DNA of 64,000 bases, taken from contig JABAKD010000029.1 of the NCBI GenBank assembly GCA_012845835.1, positions 13,469,892-13,533,891 on the forward strand. Reading direction: 5' to 3'. Origin of the DNA: Undaria pinnatifida (lineage: Eukaryota; Sar; Phaeophyceae; Laminariales; Alariaceae). A model generated the notes under the pieces. The model saw only the letters and a program-made list of their open reading frames with translations, was not told where the DNA came from and searched no databases. Below are positions 10,543-20,974 of the stretch, piece by piece. The position numbers and the translations under genes were made by a program. Position 1 is the stretch's first letter, and every line of letters begins with the position of its first letter.

Positions 10543-11352
10543 GGGCCCGAATTAACGAGGAACTTGCCAAATCGAATCTCGTTTTTTTTTTTAATTTCAT
10601 GAAAAATACACGAAAAATTCAACTTTGGTTCTTATCAAGGAACGGCGCAGTGCGTTCTAGCACATGAAAAAATTCAAAAAATGCAAAAGGGTCAACGAAC
10701 ACCCGTGGGCAACGACCGAGGCGAGCGATGGCTCGCGTCTTCCCCGGAGCGCCGCGGCTAGCGGCAGATTGTGCTGGCCGGCAGCGGCTTGGAGGCTATG
10801 GCGGTAGGCGTCTCTTGGATGGGCTGGCGCCACCCCGCCGCCCGACACGGGCAGCCGCGACGGGGATATAGCGGTCGAACTTCTGAGCGAAGTCATCATG
10901 TGGTAGTTGGTCGTGTAACTTTCGAGGTGCAAGGCGACGAAAAACTGGGTTTGCGGCGGTTTCGGTTGTTTTCGAAGCGTCGCAGGCGGTCTACGCTGTG
11001 CTAAGGACCTTCGGAGGCCGCGCTGCGGCTGCTCCGGTGGTCCTACCTCTCGCAATGGTGGCTTCTCGCCTCTCAATCAGCCGACGACATGGCATCAATT
11101 CGCGTGGCCGTCTTCGGTTACACAGAACAAGCCATGTCTAGGTGGACAATCTCCCTAAATTCAAGTTCGATTTTCGACTAAATTTGACCGAGAAAGTTTG
11201 TTTTTCCTTCTTTGTTTAATTTGATTTTTCGTAATAATTCTGAGAATGCCTGCTTGGTGATTCATTTCTTGACCAATCAGATGCAAATTAAATTAAATTC
11301 TATAAAAAAAAATCGAAATTCGATTTGGCAAGTTCCTCGTTAATCTGGGCCC
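10543..11352. mobile_element. Harbinger-like non-autonomous element, TTA target duplication
   Basis: Flanked by TTA at 10540-10542 and 11353-11355. The ends begin GGGCCCGAATTAACGAGG on the left and, read from the right, GGGCCCAGATTAACGAGG. They continue into a shared AACTTGCCAAATCG and an AT-rich run, giving TIRs of about 45 bp. TWA duplications and GG(G)CC ends are characteristic of PIF/Harbinger elements. The 810-bp interior has a GC-rich core (10700-11060) with open frames on both strands but no DDE domain I can recognise. The core could be captured host sequence. Confidence 0.75.
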
Positions 11353-11768
11353 TTACCATGGAGGTGTAACTTTTGGTGTGAAATGGGGTTCCGAATGACG
11401 GGGCCCGGCGTCTTAACCCAAAATCGTCGTATTTCGCTCTTTTTTCGCATGGTTCTCGTTGTATATACCTAGGCCATGGGATTTTTTTCATCCGGGGCAG
11501 CAGTTAGTTGTATTTTTCTCCAAAATCAGTCTTTGGGAGAGGTCTTAAGCTACGAAAGAAAGGAACCTCGGGGAAAAAGTGGTGCACCTCTAGAGCCATG
11601 GTAGCATGCGTCTTAGAGCCGCTCGGAAAGAGGATTTGAACGTGTTTTTTCTCCCGCACATACATGGCGATCACATACATGCATGCAGTTGACACATGCC
11701 GTGGTATAGAGGTGCCCCCGCCATGGAATAGAGGTGCCCTACAGAGCCAACCCCCCGCAGAGGTATAA
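11353..11768. other. Repeat-rich stretch without gene
   Basis: The words TATAGAGGTGCC and CCATGG alternate near 11590 and 11700-11735. 11610-11690 (GCCGCTCGGAAAGAGG, ACGTGTTTTTTCTCCCGCACA-like) is a diverged copy of 13645-13720. No coding signal. Confidence 0.4.
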
Positions 11769-12087
11769 CCGGTCGCCCCGGTGGCGTATCAGGTTATCCT
11801 CGAGCCTGGTATAGGTCAGTTTCGTGAGTTCGAGCCCCGCCGAGTGCATACTCGTATAAATTCGTTGGGACTTTTTCTTGTGCACAAATTGACTTGCGGA
11901 AAGCGCGATAGCGTGAGTTAGCAACATTCGATGAACAATCGACGAGCAGCGGGATTGCTGAACCCTATGCGCGATAAAAATTGAAGGCAAGAACCGGGGA
12001 GGAGAAGGGATGACACCTGTGACCACGGCTTGTCCAGAAGCTGGAAAGTAGAAGTGTGCTAAAAAAAAAAAAAAAAAAAAAAAAAAA
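11769..12087 (+). mobile_element. SINE A, copy 1 (tRNA-headed, A-tailed)
   Basis: The head CCGGTCGCCCCGG is followed by an A-box-like TGGCGTATCAGG and a B-box-like GAGTTCGAGCC, the internal RNA polymerase III promoter layout of tRNA-derived SINEs. The body then runs about 220 bp to a pure A tract at about 12061-12087. Copies 2 (20407-20724, plus) and 3 (22746-23041, minus) match along the full length and also end in A or T tracts. Confidence 0.8.
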
Positions 12088-12139
12088 CAGAGGTGCAGCA
12101 GAAAGTCCATCAGCTCCTTACATGAGATGCTCAATGTCA

Positions 12140-12300
12140 CATCGCCATCATCACCCGAAAAATGACTTCGAAGGTATTCGTTCGCACAACCAGACCGAGC
12201 GTCTATGCCATAGTACTAAAAAATACGTGCTCGTGAAATTCACTTGATCAATGACTAACCAGCATAGTTCCTCACTTGAGGAGGTCAACAATCGGACAGG
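12140..12300 (-). repeat. Dispersed repeat R1, copy 1
   Basis: Read on minus it runs CTCCTCAAGTGAGGAACT, ATTGATCAAG, TTTCACGAG, GATGCTCG-like sequence, then GCGAACAAATGCC-like and TTCGAAGTCAT. The copy at 61845-61975 on plus has the same words in the same order. The outer CTCCTC-GAGGAG palindrome also occurs alone near 4746, 12370 and 14965. Confidence 0.6.
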
Positions 12301-12539
12301 TACATTATTAGTTAATCCAACAACTGCAACCCCAACCGTGGGATGAGCCACTAATAGTGTACTTATTTCTGAGGCTCCTCGCTTGAGAAGGTCTCTATCA
12401 AATACGTCACACAAAAACTAATTTCGAGCGAAGTGACAGTACCACCCGATCAACAGGCCCATGGCCTAGGTATACAAATTCGTCGAACTCACGGCTGACG
12501 CCCTTGAAATATTTTTTATAAAATACATAGACTACACAT

Positions 12540-13480
12540 ATATTATAAAAATTAAAATACACTTCAGCTGTGAGATCGAAGATTTCGTCGAAACTCATCT
12601 TCGCAAGCTGTGTGTGATACTCCGATCGCGCGCATTACGAGTTGTGTGTCCTCATTAAGGATATAGGTCGGCGACTCCCCTTACAACTACAGTGTAGCTA
12701 TCAGGGTCAACAGGATGATTTTAGTCAGTCTGTGCGCGGAAACTATAAAACCCGTTTCTGAGGGGGACAAAATCTGACAGCTGTGAAGGGAAAGGGGGGC
12801 CTGGTTTTGATCAAAAGCGAGCGGGTTTGAAGGGGGGCGGGGGGGGGGGGGGGGGGGGGGAGGGGCAATTTGTGCATGTAAGCTATAAATCCTTTCGAGG
12901 GGATAAATCTGACGGTTTTGGCACCAGTATATTATTGGGGGCGGGGGGGGGGGGAGGGGTTGGGGCGGGGGGGGGGGGGGCGGGGGGGGCAGCTCAATAT
13001 GTGCCTGGAAACTATACATTATTTTGAGGGGATAAATGTGACAGTTTTGGAAATAATACATCAGTTTATCATGTATATGATCCTGGGGTAAGTCGTACAA
13101 TCAGTGAGTAAAGAGAGGGTGGAGTGTTCGAGGGGGTGGGGTTGGGATGGGTTGGGGGGGGAGGGTGGGGGGTGGGGGCGGGGGCGGGGGCGGGGGGGGG
13201 GGAGGGGGGGGGAAGGGCTTTAGGTGAGGGGTTTGTTATACGTGTGGTGCTAGGTCTAGGCGAAGGTGCGGGTGATGGGGAAGAAGGGGGCGTTCGAGGC
13301 GGGGGGGGGGGGGGGGGGGGGGGGACACAGCGGCATGGATGGCTCTCGAAAGATAATGAGGTGATATCCTGTGCGTGAAGTGTTTATTAATGTGGCGGAT
13401 TTCGATATTTGGTGGGGCGTTTGAGTAAGGGAGAGCAAGAGGGGGGGGGGGGGAGATTTTTTAGGAGGTTTAGGTCACAA
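12540..13480 (-). repeat. G-rich composite dispersed repeat, copy 1
   Basis: An inverted copy lies at 30100-30980. Shared blocks in order on minus include the GCATAGACCTAGCAC-like region, the TACGACTTACAG-like sequence, GTCAGATTTGTCCCC subrepeats, the GACTGACTAGCATC-like block, ATCCTTAATGAGGAC, and AGCTTGCAAAGATGAG near the end. Inside are three subrepeats of about 120-150 bp, each with AAACTATA, GAGGGGATAAA and a long G run. Proline-rich open frames here come from the G/C runs. A third, end-only fragment is at 41560-41630. Confidence 0.7.
12838..13340 (+). repeat. Cluster of long G homopolymers
   Basis: Runs of roughly 10-20 or more G residues occur near 12838-12860, 12945-12990, 13135-13215 and 13300-13325. 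They belong to the composite repeat and could form G-quadruplexes on the plus strand. Lengths of such runs are also the least reliable part of an assembly. Confidence 0.6.
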
Positions 13481-15274
13481 AAGACTACACATATATGTAT
13501 ATTGCTAAACAAGAATCACATCCACATGATTTTATTGATGTTGTGTTAAGACTAATCAATCAATGTTGGTAATTATATTTAAAGACCATTCAGAACATGG
13601 TAGCTTAGCCGAAAAGTGGTGCTCTCTGTCGTATCACGCGTCGCTTCCGAGTGTACGTCGCTCAGAAAGGGGACTTTAAGCATGTTTTTTTGCTGGCGCA
13701 TCGCGATCAGCGTGACACAATACTACATGGCGGTGCTTATCCTGAAGCGGGAAAAAAAAAATGTATATATAGTCTCAAGTCTACATCGGTACGCACCAGC
13801 GACTCTGAGACTTCAAATATATGTATGCATCACAAAAATGACTAATAATGACCATAAAAAAGTGACTGTTGTACTATCCCCCGTGTCACATATCACACCG
13901 TAGACTCGGTCCCCTGCCCCCTATCGTATCACGCCAGCCGGCCGTGATACCATCACTCCCTTCCTCGCCCCCCAACCTTCATGTTGAGAAACTAATATGG
14001 CCTGGTCCTGCTCCTGTTGCTATTTGGCTATAGAGAAACGCGTTTCAATAGAGCCCTCGCCCCCCCCCCGCCTTCTGTGCTCCGTTTCGAAAGGGATGCG
14101 TGGTCAATGGTCAAACGATTAGAAGGCAAGCAAAAAATAAGTACGCTTCCCCCCCCCCCCCCCCCCTTCTTCCACCCCTCTCACCCGCCATCTTGGTTCA
14201 TTTGAACACGGCATATCTCCTCCAACCCCGAGCCCCTCTGGGTATTTACTGCCCCTCTGGGTATTTACTGCCCCTTTGCGGACCCATGGATTGTTATGTG
14301 GCATGAATATCGTAGCTACTAAATAAACGACGAGGAGTGTGATCTCATCAATCTAGCGTCTCCGTAGCACGTGCAGCAGGACGAGCAGATACCATGCTTC
14401 GGACATGCGCTCCAGCCCCTTACATGTAGCTCGGACAAACATTCACTACCGCAATCAGCCCGGACAGCTTGGTGCAGCGAACGCTGTACAGTAGAGGTTC
14501 CGCCTACGGTACGGAGCCGGTCTGTGCCACGCGCGAGCACCGGCACTATAACGGCAATCAACACTGCTCCGCATACTGACACTACTGGTTGCCCCATAGG
14601 TGCCAAGCAATTTTACACGCGCTATACCGGGCAACCGGCACTATAAAGGAACCACTGCTGCAATCGTAAACCAACACGCTCACCTTTTCCCCCTCTTATA
14701 ACCCTTTAGAACTGCATCCAATTTTGGGGGGGGGAGCACACAATTTGAAAATAATGTGCACGTCGAACGACGAGAATAGTGTCGAGCGACCCATACATGC
14801 TGCGGTAAGCGTATACCTAATCTGTTCCTTGTATCTAGATACTCTTCGCTTGGAGTGTAACCCCAAATTCGCAATGATCGACAAAAGACCGAAGGTGAGA
14901 CCCGATAAAAAATCCAACGGTCTATGTATATCACGAAAAATATTGTAAACAACGATGTTGGGCAGTTCCTCACCTAAGGAGTCAAAAGATGTCAGAAGAC
15001 GGCACTTTGACACCCTGACCGGCGGCAATTGTCCAATAATGTACCCTTGACTGACGTGTAGAACGACCGGGTTCACAGCCTTCACCGCTGGACCTTTTCC
15101 CGTGACCGACCATGTCCCGACATATTTGCTGAGGAGGCCCCGTCAATTATACATATTAGGGCCAAAATAGTCCCCATCGAAGCACGCGTCGAAAAAAATC
15201 TGCAGTTATCTGAGAGATACGAGGTACTGACCGTTATACGTCCGGTATACGTCACCTACTGAGCTAGACCTAGC
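13481..15274. other. No gene; simple sequence and short repeats
   Basis: 13645-13720 is the partner of 11610-11690. C runs lie near 14060 and 14150. A 22-bp unit ending GGGTATTTACTG is repeated at about 14229-14276. A CTCACCTAAGGAG variant of the R1 palindrome is at 14965. I see no exon. Confidence 0.4.
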
Positions 15275-15600
15275 GACGGCGGTATTGTAGTATCATACAC
15301 CCGCGTTTTCCCTGCCGCGTTTGAGCTAGCATGCTTGCGTCAATGACTCTGTTCTATCTCTCTGACAAAACGACTTCAACTTAGGCGATTGTTCGGTCCA
15401 TTGCGGAGTCACACCGCAAACATCAAACAGCACGTCGTACGGCAAGCCTTGACACCACAACGAACAGGGGGGCCACGCGCGCGAGTGACACCGAGCCACC
15501 GCAACGAAAAGAAAAAAAGAAAGAGACCCCTCTAGCGTCGCTTTCGTCGGTAACAATCCGCGCTGGTTGCTAGCCCAGCGGTTGCGGTGCATCAATAGAA
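15275..15600. mobile_element. Relic of the TACGGTAGGGGG-family MITE
   Basis: The interior aligns with the better copy at 48075-48339: CGTTTTCC, GCGTTTGAGC, AATGACTCTGTTC, TCTCTGACAAAACG, then GCGCGAGTGACAC and AGAGACCCC. The ends are too decayed to place a target duplication. Confidence 0.4.
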
Positions 15601-15679
15601 AAAATCTTCAATCTGGGGTCGAACCCCCCCCTCCTTATTTCTCACCACCCCCTTCCCCCCACCTAAAGCATAGAATGGG

Positions 15680-15850
15680 TCAATGGTCAGCTTGATCTTG
15701 ACCCACGCGTGTGTCCCTTCCCTCAACCCGGTCGGCAGCTAGGAGCGAGGAGCTGAGGCTGTAATTTCGCGGGCTGGTTACTGCCTTCGCTGCTGCCGTC
15801 TGGCGAAAGCTTTCGTCGCTTCGATCGAAGCCAGAGTTCTTCAAGGTATT
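15680..15850 (-). pseudogene. Tail copy 3 of the YYGYY exon (locus B)
   Basis: Read on minus it matches the tail of the exon at 16776-17072: GATCGAAGCGACGAAAG, a GGCAGCAGCGA word, GAAATTACAGC, CTCCTCGCTCCTAGC and GTCAAGATCAAGCTG. The membrane-coding part is absent, so this is a partial duplicate without its own start. Confidence 0.55.
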
Positions 15851-15863
15851 ACACCCAAGCAGG

Positions 15864-16073
15864 TCACTTCGTATGACGCTCGAGGGGTCGGTAACCTTCG
15901 AGCTTGATTATGAGCCACACACGCGCCACATGCCTGCAGTCGGTCGGCCAGCCAAGTAGAAAGGAGGAATCACACGCTGTACTTTCCTCGGAGGTGCTAC
16001 CGTCGCTACTGCCGCCTGACCAAACCTTTCGCCGCTTCCATTGCCGCGCAGTTTCTTCCTGATACACCTTCAA
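15864..16073 (-). pseudogene. Tail copy 2 of the YYGYY exon (locus B)
   Basis: An open 69-codon stretch starts with MKVYQEE and a basic run with KRRK, then acidic Ser/Gly residues, comparable to GLKVYLEEIAP and SKRRKASDGG in the complete copy. The membrane segment is missing and the tail has slipped frame relative to the complete copy. It is a truncated duplicate. Confidence 0.55.
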
Positions 16074-16310
16074 GCCGGCTACTACAGCAGGGGTCTCCCA
16101 ACAAGGCAGGTATCCCTATATAAGGCGGTATCCCTCAATAAGGCGGTATCCCTATATAGGGCGGTATCCCGACATAAGGCGGTCAAAATTGCTTGGCGCA
16201 ACTGCCCAACAAGGCGGGTATCGTTATATCAGGCGGTATCCCGATATAAGGCGGTATCCCGGTATCCCGTTATAAGGCGGTATCCCAATGTAGGGCGGTC
16301 AAAATCTCTT
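16073..16310. repeat. Tandem repeat of GGCGGTATCCC words in two higher-order units
   Basis: About a dozen units of 17-18 bp (GGCGGTATCCC plus TATA-like filler) are arranged in two blocks. Each block ends in GGCGGTCAAAA and CTTGGCGCAACTG, at about 16170-16205 and 16295-16320. It is an ordinary minisatellite with an unusual two-level order. Confidence 0.7.
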
Positions 16311-16367
16311 GGCGCAACTGAGGAATTGCACTCAATAACCTAACGTTTTCGATCAAGGCTACTCGTA

Positions 16368-16644
16368 CAGTAGCGGGGTACCCACAATTTTCCCCATTGA
16401 TCGGGTGTTCACTAACAGTCGCGCGAGTGACTCTTTACCTCTCTGACAAAATCACGTTCGTTCGGCAATTTTTCGTTTGTGAAGCGTAGAGAACCATCCC
16501 TTTTGTTGTTTAATATCAAGAATGTTAAACAGAGCACGAAAGAAAGAAAGCCTGTCACCGCAAGAAACAGGGGGGTCACTTGCGCGGGTGACATCGACGA
16601 GCTTCTGAAAAAAAAGTGTCCAATGGGGGTAAAACGCCCTACCG
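16368..16644. mobile_element. MITE of the TACGGTAGGGGG family
   Basis: TA at 16366-16367 and 16645-16646. The ends are CAGTAGCGGGGTACCC on the left and CGCCCTACCG on the right. The interior shares GCGCGAGTGACTC, ACCTCTCTGACAAAATC and GCGCGGGTGAC with the copies at 15275-15600 and 48075-48339. It is 277 bp and non-coding. Confidence 0.55.
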
Positions 16645-16775
16645 TATCCCATTGGTCTGAAATAAAACGAATATAACGGCTTCTCCCGGTAAGGCGGCCA
16701 TATTGCTCTCTATAGCACACCAGCGCGAACTGCGCGATCCTTAGTGCACATAGGCGAGTCCCATAATAGAGTCGA

Positions 16776-17072
16776 TTAACTACCAGCTTGATCTTGAGCC
16801 ACACGTGCGCCCTGTCCCCCCAGTTGGTCTCCGGCTAGCAAGGAGGAGCCTAAGCTGTAATTCCTTGGGCTGCTGTCCTCGCTGCCGCCGTCGGATGCCT
16901 TTCGTCGCTTCGATCGCGGCGCGATTTCTTCGAGGTACACCTTCAAGCCCGTCATGTAGAGTATGGATAGGAGAGAGAGGGTAGAGGTGATAAACACCGC
17001 CCAACGCTCGTAGTACCCGTAGTATACGAGAAACATGATCATCCCGACGGTGAAACACAACTGTAACGACAC
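16776..17072 (-). CDS. Conserved membrane-segment exon, YYGYY/KVYLE family (locus B), partial
   Basis: The frame encodes SLQLCFTVGMIMFLVYYGYY, then ERWAVF, a hydrophobic stretch, then TGLKVYLEEIAP and a basic, Ser/Gly-rich tail with a stop at 16776. A possible acceptor (TCGTTACAG) lies just before the LCF codons at about 17063, which would make this a terminal exon in phase 0. One transmembrane helix is likely, at about residues 20-40. The copy at 1498-1737 is about half identical in the core and differs mainly at synonymous positions. Upstream on the same strand are four tandem units containing the start of this exon. The gene is unrecognised and may be a decaying member of a family. Confidence 0.5.
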   Translation of the reverse strand: MSLQLCFTVGMIMFLVYYGYYERWAVFITSTLSLLSILYMTGLKVYLEEIAPRSKRRKASDGGSEDSSPRNYSLGSSLLAGDQLGGQGARVAQDQAGS

Positions 17073-17665
17073 CCACCAATGGTTTCAGAGGGTCCGACGA
17101 TATCGTAGCCGTGTCGCGCAGACGTGTCGTGTCGCCAACAATAGACAAGAAGAAGACGAAAGACAAGAGCACAGGCGCAGGGGTGAGGTGGGTGGAGGGG
17201 GGGGCGGGGGGTGGTCGAACGGCATCGTAACCGTATCATAGTATGTCAGAGAGTCATGATCATTGCGACCGTTAAACACGACGGTAGTCATATCCGTCCA
17301 CGGTTCTGAGGGTTTCGACGATATCGTAGCCGCGTCGCGCAGCGGTGTCGTGTCGCCGAGAATCGACAAGAAGAGCACAGGCGCAGGGGAGAGGTAGGGG
17401 GGAGCTACTCGAAAGGTACTCGTTCGTGCCATCGTAATCGTAGTAAATGAGAAACCAGATCATACCGACCGCGAAACTGGGTTCACGTCCGTCAGTACGT
17501 TTAATGGTTCCGACGATAGCGTAGCCGTGTCGCCCAGCCGTGCCGTATAGCGCAGAATAATTTACAAGAAACAAGCAGACAGGCATACGGACGGAGAGGG
17601 GGGGGGGGGGGGTCCAAAGGTCCTCGCCCGTAGTACCGGTAGCAGATGAGGAGCACGGTCACCCT
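17072..17665 (-). repeat. Four tandem units of 190-220 bp carrying decayed YYGYY exon starts
   Basis: The motif recurs at 17035-17043, 17255-17263, 17456-17463 and about 17646-17660. Each is preceded on minus by CGCGACACGGCTACGATATC or a near match and by a hydrophobic-coding stretch. One frame reads through almost two units (17272-17586), giving FAVGMIWFLIYYDYD and then RRGYDIVETLRTVDGYDY, next to RHGYDIVGPSETIGG in the neighbour. Unit spacing is irregular, and frames shift between units. Confidence 0.6.
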
Positions 17666-17728
17666 TGCCCTGAATGAATTTGTGCGAATGCAGCAGCAGA
17701 GCAGCAGCAGAACGAGAAACAACACTAC

Positions 17729-18185
17729 GTGGTGGAAATCGAGTATAGAAGGGTCTACTCGTATTGATAGTAGACTTCTGTCCATCTACTTTTTTTGTTT
17801 ACTTTCCTCACAATGGCGTCGCAGACAGGCCGAGAGGTTTCGAAGATTGAGGTCGACCAAGTTTTCAATTACAACCTTCATCCGAACATCTACAAAGAAA
17901 GGGGAATATTCTCACGAATCAAGAACTTACAAAACCCGCATGCTCAGAAAACACTTAGTCAGATGGAACGATGACAACAATGCGATCGTTGCATACCGTG
18001 TCCAATGCCGAAATTGGGTCGGAGAGACAATCGGCAGCATATCATGAGGGTTGCAGACACATTCCGAGTTAGATCGAGTTAGATGTCAGGTTTAGTGTAG
18101 GGGGACGTGGTGGAACTCGAGTCTACAAGGACCTACGACTCGTAGCAGCTAGCTTCTGTCGATCGACAATTTAGTCTACTTTCGT
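17729..18185 (+). repeat. Two-copy duplication around a small open frame
   Basis: ACGTGGTGGAAATCGAGT at 17731, followed by CTACTCGTA, GACTTCTGTC and TCTACTTT, recurs near 18107 with the same order (ACGTGGTGGAACTCGAGT, CTTCTGTCGATC, GTCTACTTTCG). Only the first copy leads into an ATG frame. Confidence 0.5.
17813..17974 (+). CDS. Small 53-residue open frame, unrecognised
   Basis: The ATG in CACAATGGCG context opens a 53-codon frame beginning MASQTGREVSKIEVDQ and rich in charged and polar residues (FNYNLHPNIYKERG, then SRIKNLQ), with a TGA at 17972-17974. The pyrimidine-rich leader and amino acid mix look more like protein than the surrounding frames do. It is short, I know no homologue, and it may be a first exon or a chance frame. 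Confidence 0.25.
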   Translation: MASQTGREVSKIEVDQVFNYNLHPNIYKERGIFSRIKNLQNPHAQKTLSQMER

Positions 18186-18539
18186 CTCAACCAAAACGTG
18201 GGCTTCTATAGGCCCTGCGCGGCTCGGCAAAACGAGGCAGGCGACAGTATGGGCCTTGCTCTGTGGGTTTTACTCGGTGCGACTACGTACCTCCCGGATA
18301 CTGTGCGGGGATCATAACAACTCGAGAAATCGCAGCTAGGTGCCAATCTCCCAGGGTAGACGGACAGAGGGGGGCAGTGATGTCACAGGCGACGTGTGTG
18401 TTACTTGTTCAGTACGAGGCGTCAAGCAAAGTTCACACGTCTAGTTGCAACAGATACGTAGGATGCTAGAGAGATGTTGGGCTGCTTTTGCTGTTGTGTT
18501 TGCTGGTGGACATCGATTGAACATGCCATCTGGCACGTG

Positions 18540-19640
18540 CCATGGCATGTCCAGTTATTGTACAACAAAACGTCTTTTTTTAGACAGGTGCCACGGTGTG
18601 CCATGGCAATGCCAAAGCAACCGTGGGCAATGCCACGGACGACTATGGGCATTTGTGATCATGCAACGGTCAACCATGGCAACCCCATGGTCACCCATGG
18701 AATGCCACAGACAACCATGGCAATCCTATATGGTCACTCATGGGAATGCCATGGTCATCCATCGGGATGCCACGGGCATCCGGTGCAACCCATGGCCATC
18801 CATCGCCATCCCACGAGTGACCATGGCAATGCCACGGTCGTCCGTGACAACCCATGGTCTTACATGGCCATCCCAATAGCAACCATGGGAATGCCATGGT
18901 CACCCACAAGAATGCCATGGGTTATCCGTGGCAATGCCTTGGTCAACCAAGGCAATGCCACGGTTAACCATGGCAATGCCATAGTCACCGATGGGAATGC
19001 CATTATCGTCAACCATGGGGATGCTATGATCGCCCGTGGCAACCCGTGGCAATACCATGATCGCCGGTGGCAAAATCCGTGGGAATGCCATGGTCGCCCG
19101 TGGCAACCCACGGCCACCCATTGTCATCCGGGGGAACGTCACGGTCAACCATGGCAATGCCATGGTCACCCATGGAAAGGCCATGATCATCAACCATGGC
19201 AATGTCACTGTCATCCATGGGAATGCCATGGTCACCCATGGGAATGCCATGGCCACCCGCGTGGTTATTCATGGCCATGCCATAGTTGCCCGTGGCAACC
19301 CATGGCAACCCATGGTCGTCCATGGCAACCCATGGTCATCCGTGGCCATGGCATGGTCTAACACGACCATGCCATGGTCCCCCATGACAATTTCATGACA
19401 CCCACAGGAATGCCATGGTCACCCATGGGAATGCAATGATCGCCCGTGGCTACACATGGCAAAGCCAAGGTCGTTCATGGTCTTCCATAGTCATCGGTGG
19501 CAATGCCACGGTCAATCATGACCATGCCATGGCCCATGCCATGGGCAACCATCATAATGCCATGGCAACCCACGGGAATGCCATGGTCGCCCGTGGCACC
19601 CCATGGCAATGCCATGGTCGTCCATACTCCACACTGGGCT
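18540..19640. repeat. 21-bp CCATGG satellite array
   Basis: The basic unit is CCATGGTCACC plus CATGGGAATG, 21 bp between successive CCATGG sites, degenerating toward both ends. Because 21 is a multiple of three, long frames stay open on both strands, for example 18474-19361, which repeats HGNAMVT-like heptads. The array has several dozen CCATGG or CCRTGG palindromes. I found no terminal inverted repeats or telomere-like centre like those of the FB elements. Confidence 0.75.
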
Positions 19641-20406
19641 CTGCGAGGAGGAGCGTAACCCCTTGAAAAAAGAGCTCAGCGACGTTGAACGCTCAGAGCA
19701 TGGAACTCAGCCGAGATCCCGGCATGCGTCGTATCGTAACGTACCGATGGGTGCCTTGGTTGCCCCGCAGCCGAAAGTGCGAGAAAAAAATCTCGGCCAC
19801 CGGAGAATAGCATGCGAAAAAACGAAAAAAAAAGTGCATACCTGGTAGTTTATTGAACGTAACATAAAAAATACCGGCGTGATGGTGCTGTTATTCTTGT
19901 TCTCTGTGACGCTCTGTACTTTGGGCCCAGCCATTCTCGAGTGTGAAGTGCCGAGAGGAAATAAAACGCAAGTCAGTAAAAACACAACACAAACGAAAAT
20001 ACATTAAACTACCCAGACACAACAACCAAAACGAAAGGAGCAACAGCACAGCAAAAGCAAAAGCAGAACAAACAACTGCAGCAACACAGACGGCACAACA
20101 CGACTTTGAAGTACACAAGCATTCAAAATTCATAATTCAGACACAAACGAACAGAGTGCGCAAGGCTTGTGGGGAATATGTAGAGCAGTACTGGCAGTAC
20201 TGTACCTGATATGCGTAGCTGATGTCCTCGGAGCTTCGGCGAATATGAACGCGATAGATCTGCGGCGGTTGAAAGCATTGGCACGATGCACAGACATGGC
20301 AAGTTCGTGTTCAGTTTACATATTGCCACTTTCGCTTGTCCAAACTTGCAACAAGCTCGCACCTGGCATGTCACACAACGATGCTGATTGCTGAGATCGT
20401 TTTGTA
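19641..20406. other. No gene seen
   Basis: An A-rich segment (19950-20130) with AAACGAAAG and CAAAAGCA words and short frames only. One TACCWGGTA site lies at 19839-19847. Confidence 0.4.
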
Positions 20407-20724
20407 CCGGGCGCCCCGGTTGCGTATCAGGTTATCCTTGTGCCTGGTATAGGTCAGTTTCGTGAGTTCGAGCCCCGCCGAGTGCATACTCGAGTATAAA
20501 TTCGTTGGGACTTTTTATTGTACACAAATTCACTTGCGGAAAGCGCGAGAGCGTGAGTTAGCAACACTCGATGGATAAATCAACGGGCAGGGGATTGCTG
20601 AACCCTATGCGCGATAAAAATTCAAGGCAAGAACCGGGGGGTAGAAGGGACGACACCTGTGACCACGGCTTGTCCAGAAGCTGGAAAGTAGAAGTGTGAG
20701 AAAAAAAAAAAAAAAAAAAAAAAA
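20407..20724 (+). mobile_element. SINE A, copy 2
   Basis: Full-length match to copy 1: the CGCCCCGGTTGCGTATCAGG head with an A-box, the B-box-like GAGTTCGAGCC, a shared body and a terminal tract of about 24 A at 20701-20724. Differences from copy 1 are scattered substitutions and small gaps, so this is a separate old insertion. Confidence 0.8.
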
Positions 20725-20799
20725 CGTACCCGCCAACTGGTGCGCACACACAGCTGGTCTGACCCTGGCAAACGCTTTTATCGCATTCCGGTTCGTTAT

Positions 20800-20890
20800 T
20801 GTGCGTGGTTGCTGTTCTCGCATAAGCAAGTCCGTGGTCACAGGACAGGCTCCAATCACTCCGGAGTAGAGGAAAACCCCAGGAAAAAAA
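20800..20890 (-). repeat. Fragment of dispersed repeat block B
   Basis: On minus it reads CTCCGGAGTGATTGGAGC, CTGTCCTGTGACCACGGAC and GCGAGAACAGCAA, as in the block at 22225-22430, 26470-26660 and 38735-38945. Confidence 0.5.
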
Positions 20891-20974
20891 CACACTGCTT
20901 TAGAACATACCAGGCACACCCATCAAATTTTTCTGCCGGTATGCCATCATCAGTGGACAAACACCCACAGGTCC

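Noticed and set aside
11769-11850. A tRNA gene at the SINE A head
   Set aside because: A- and B-box-like words are present but no full cloverleaf with acceptor pairing is seen, and the same head continues into a SINE body with an A tail at three loci.
12687-13100. Proline-rich proteins in the G/C-run regions
   Set aside because: Frames are homopolymer products within a dispersed repeat and differ between copies.
18474-19361. 295-codon frame as a repeat protein
   Set aside because: It arises from the 21-bp satellite; equivalent frames exist on the other strand and in other phases.
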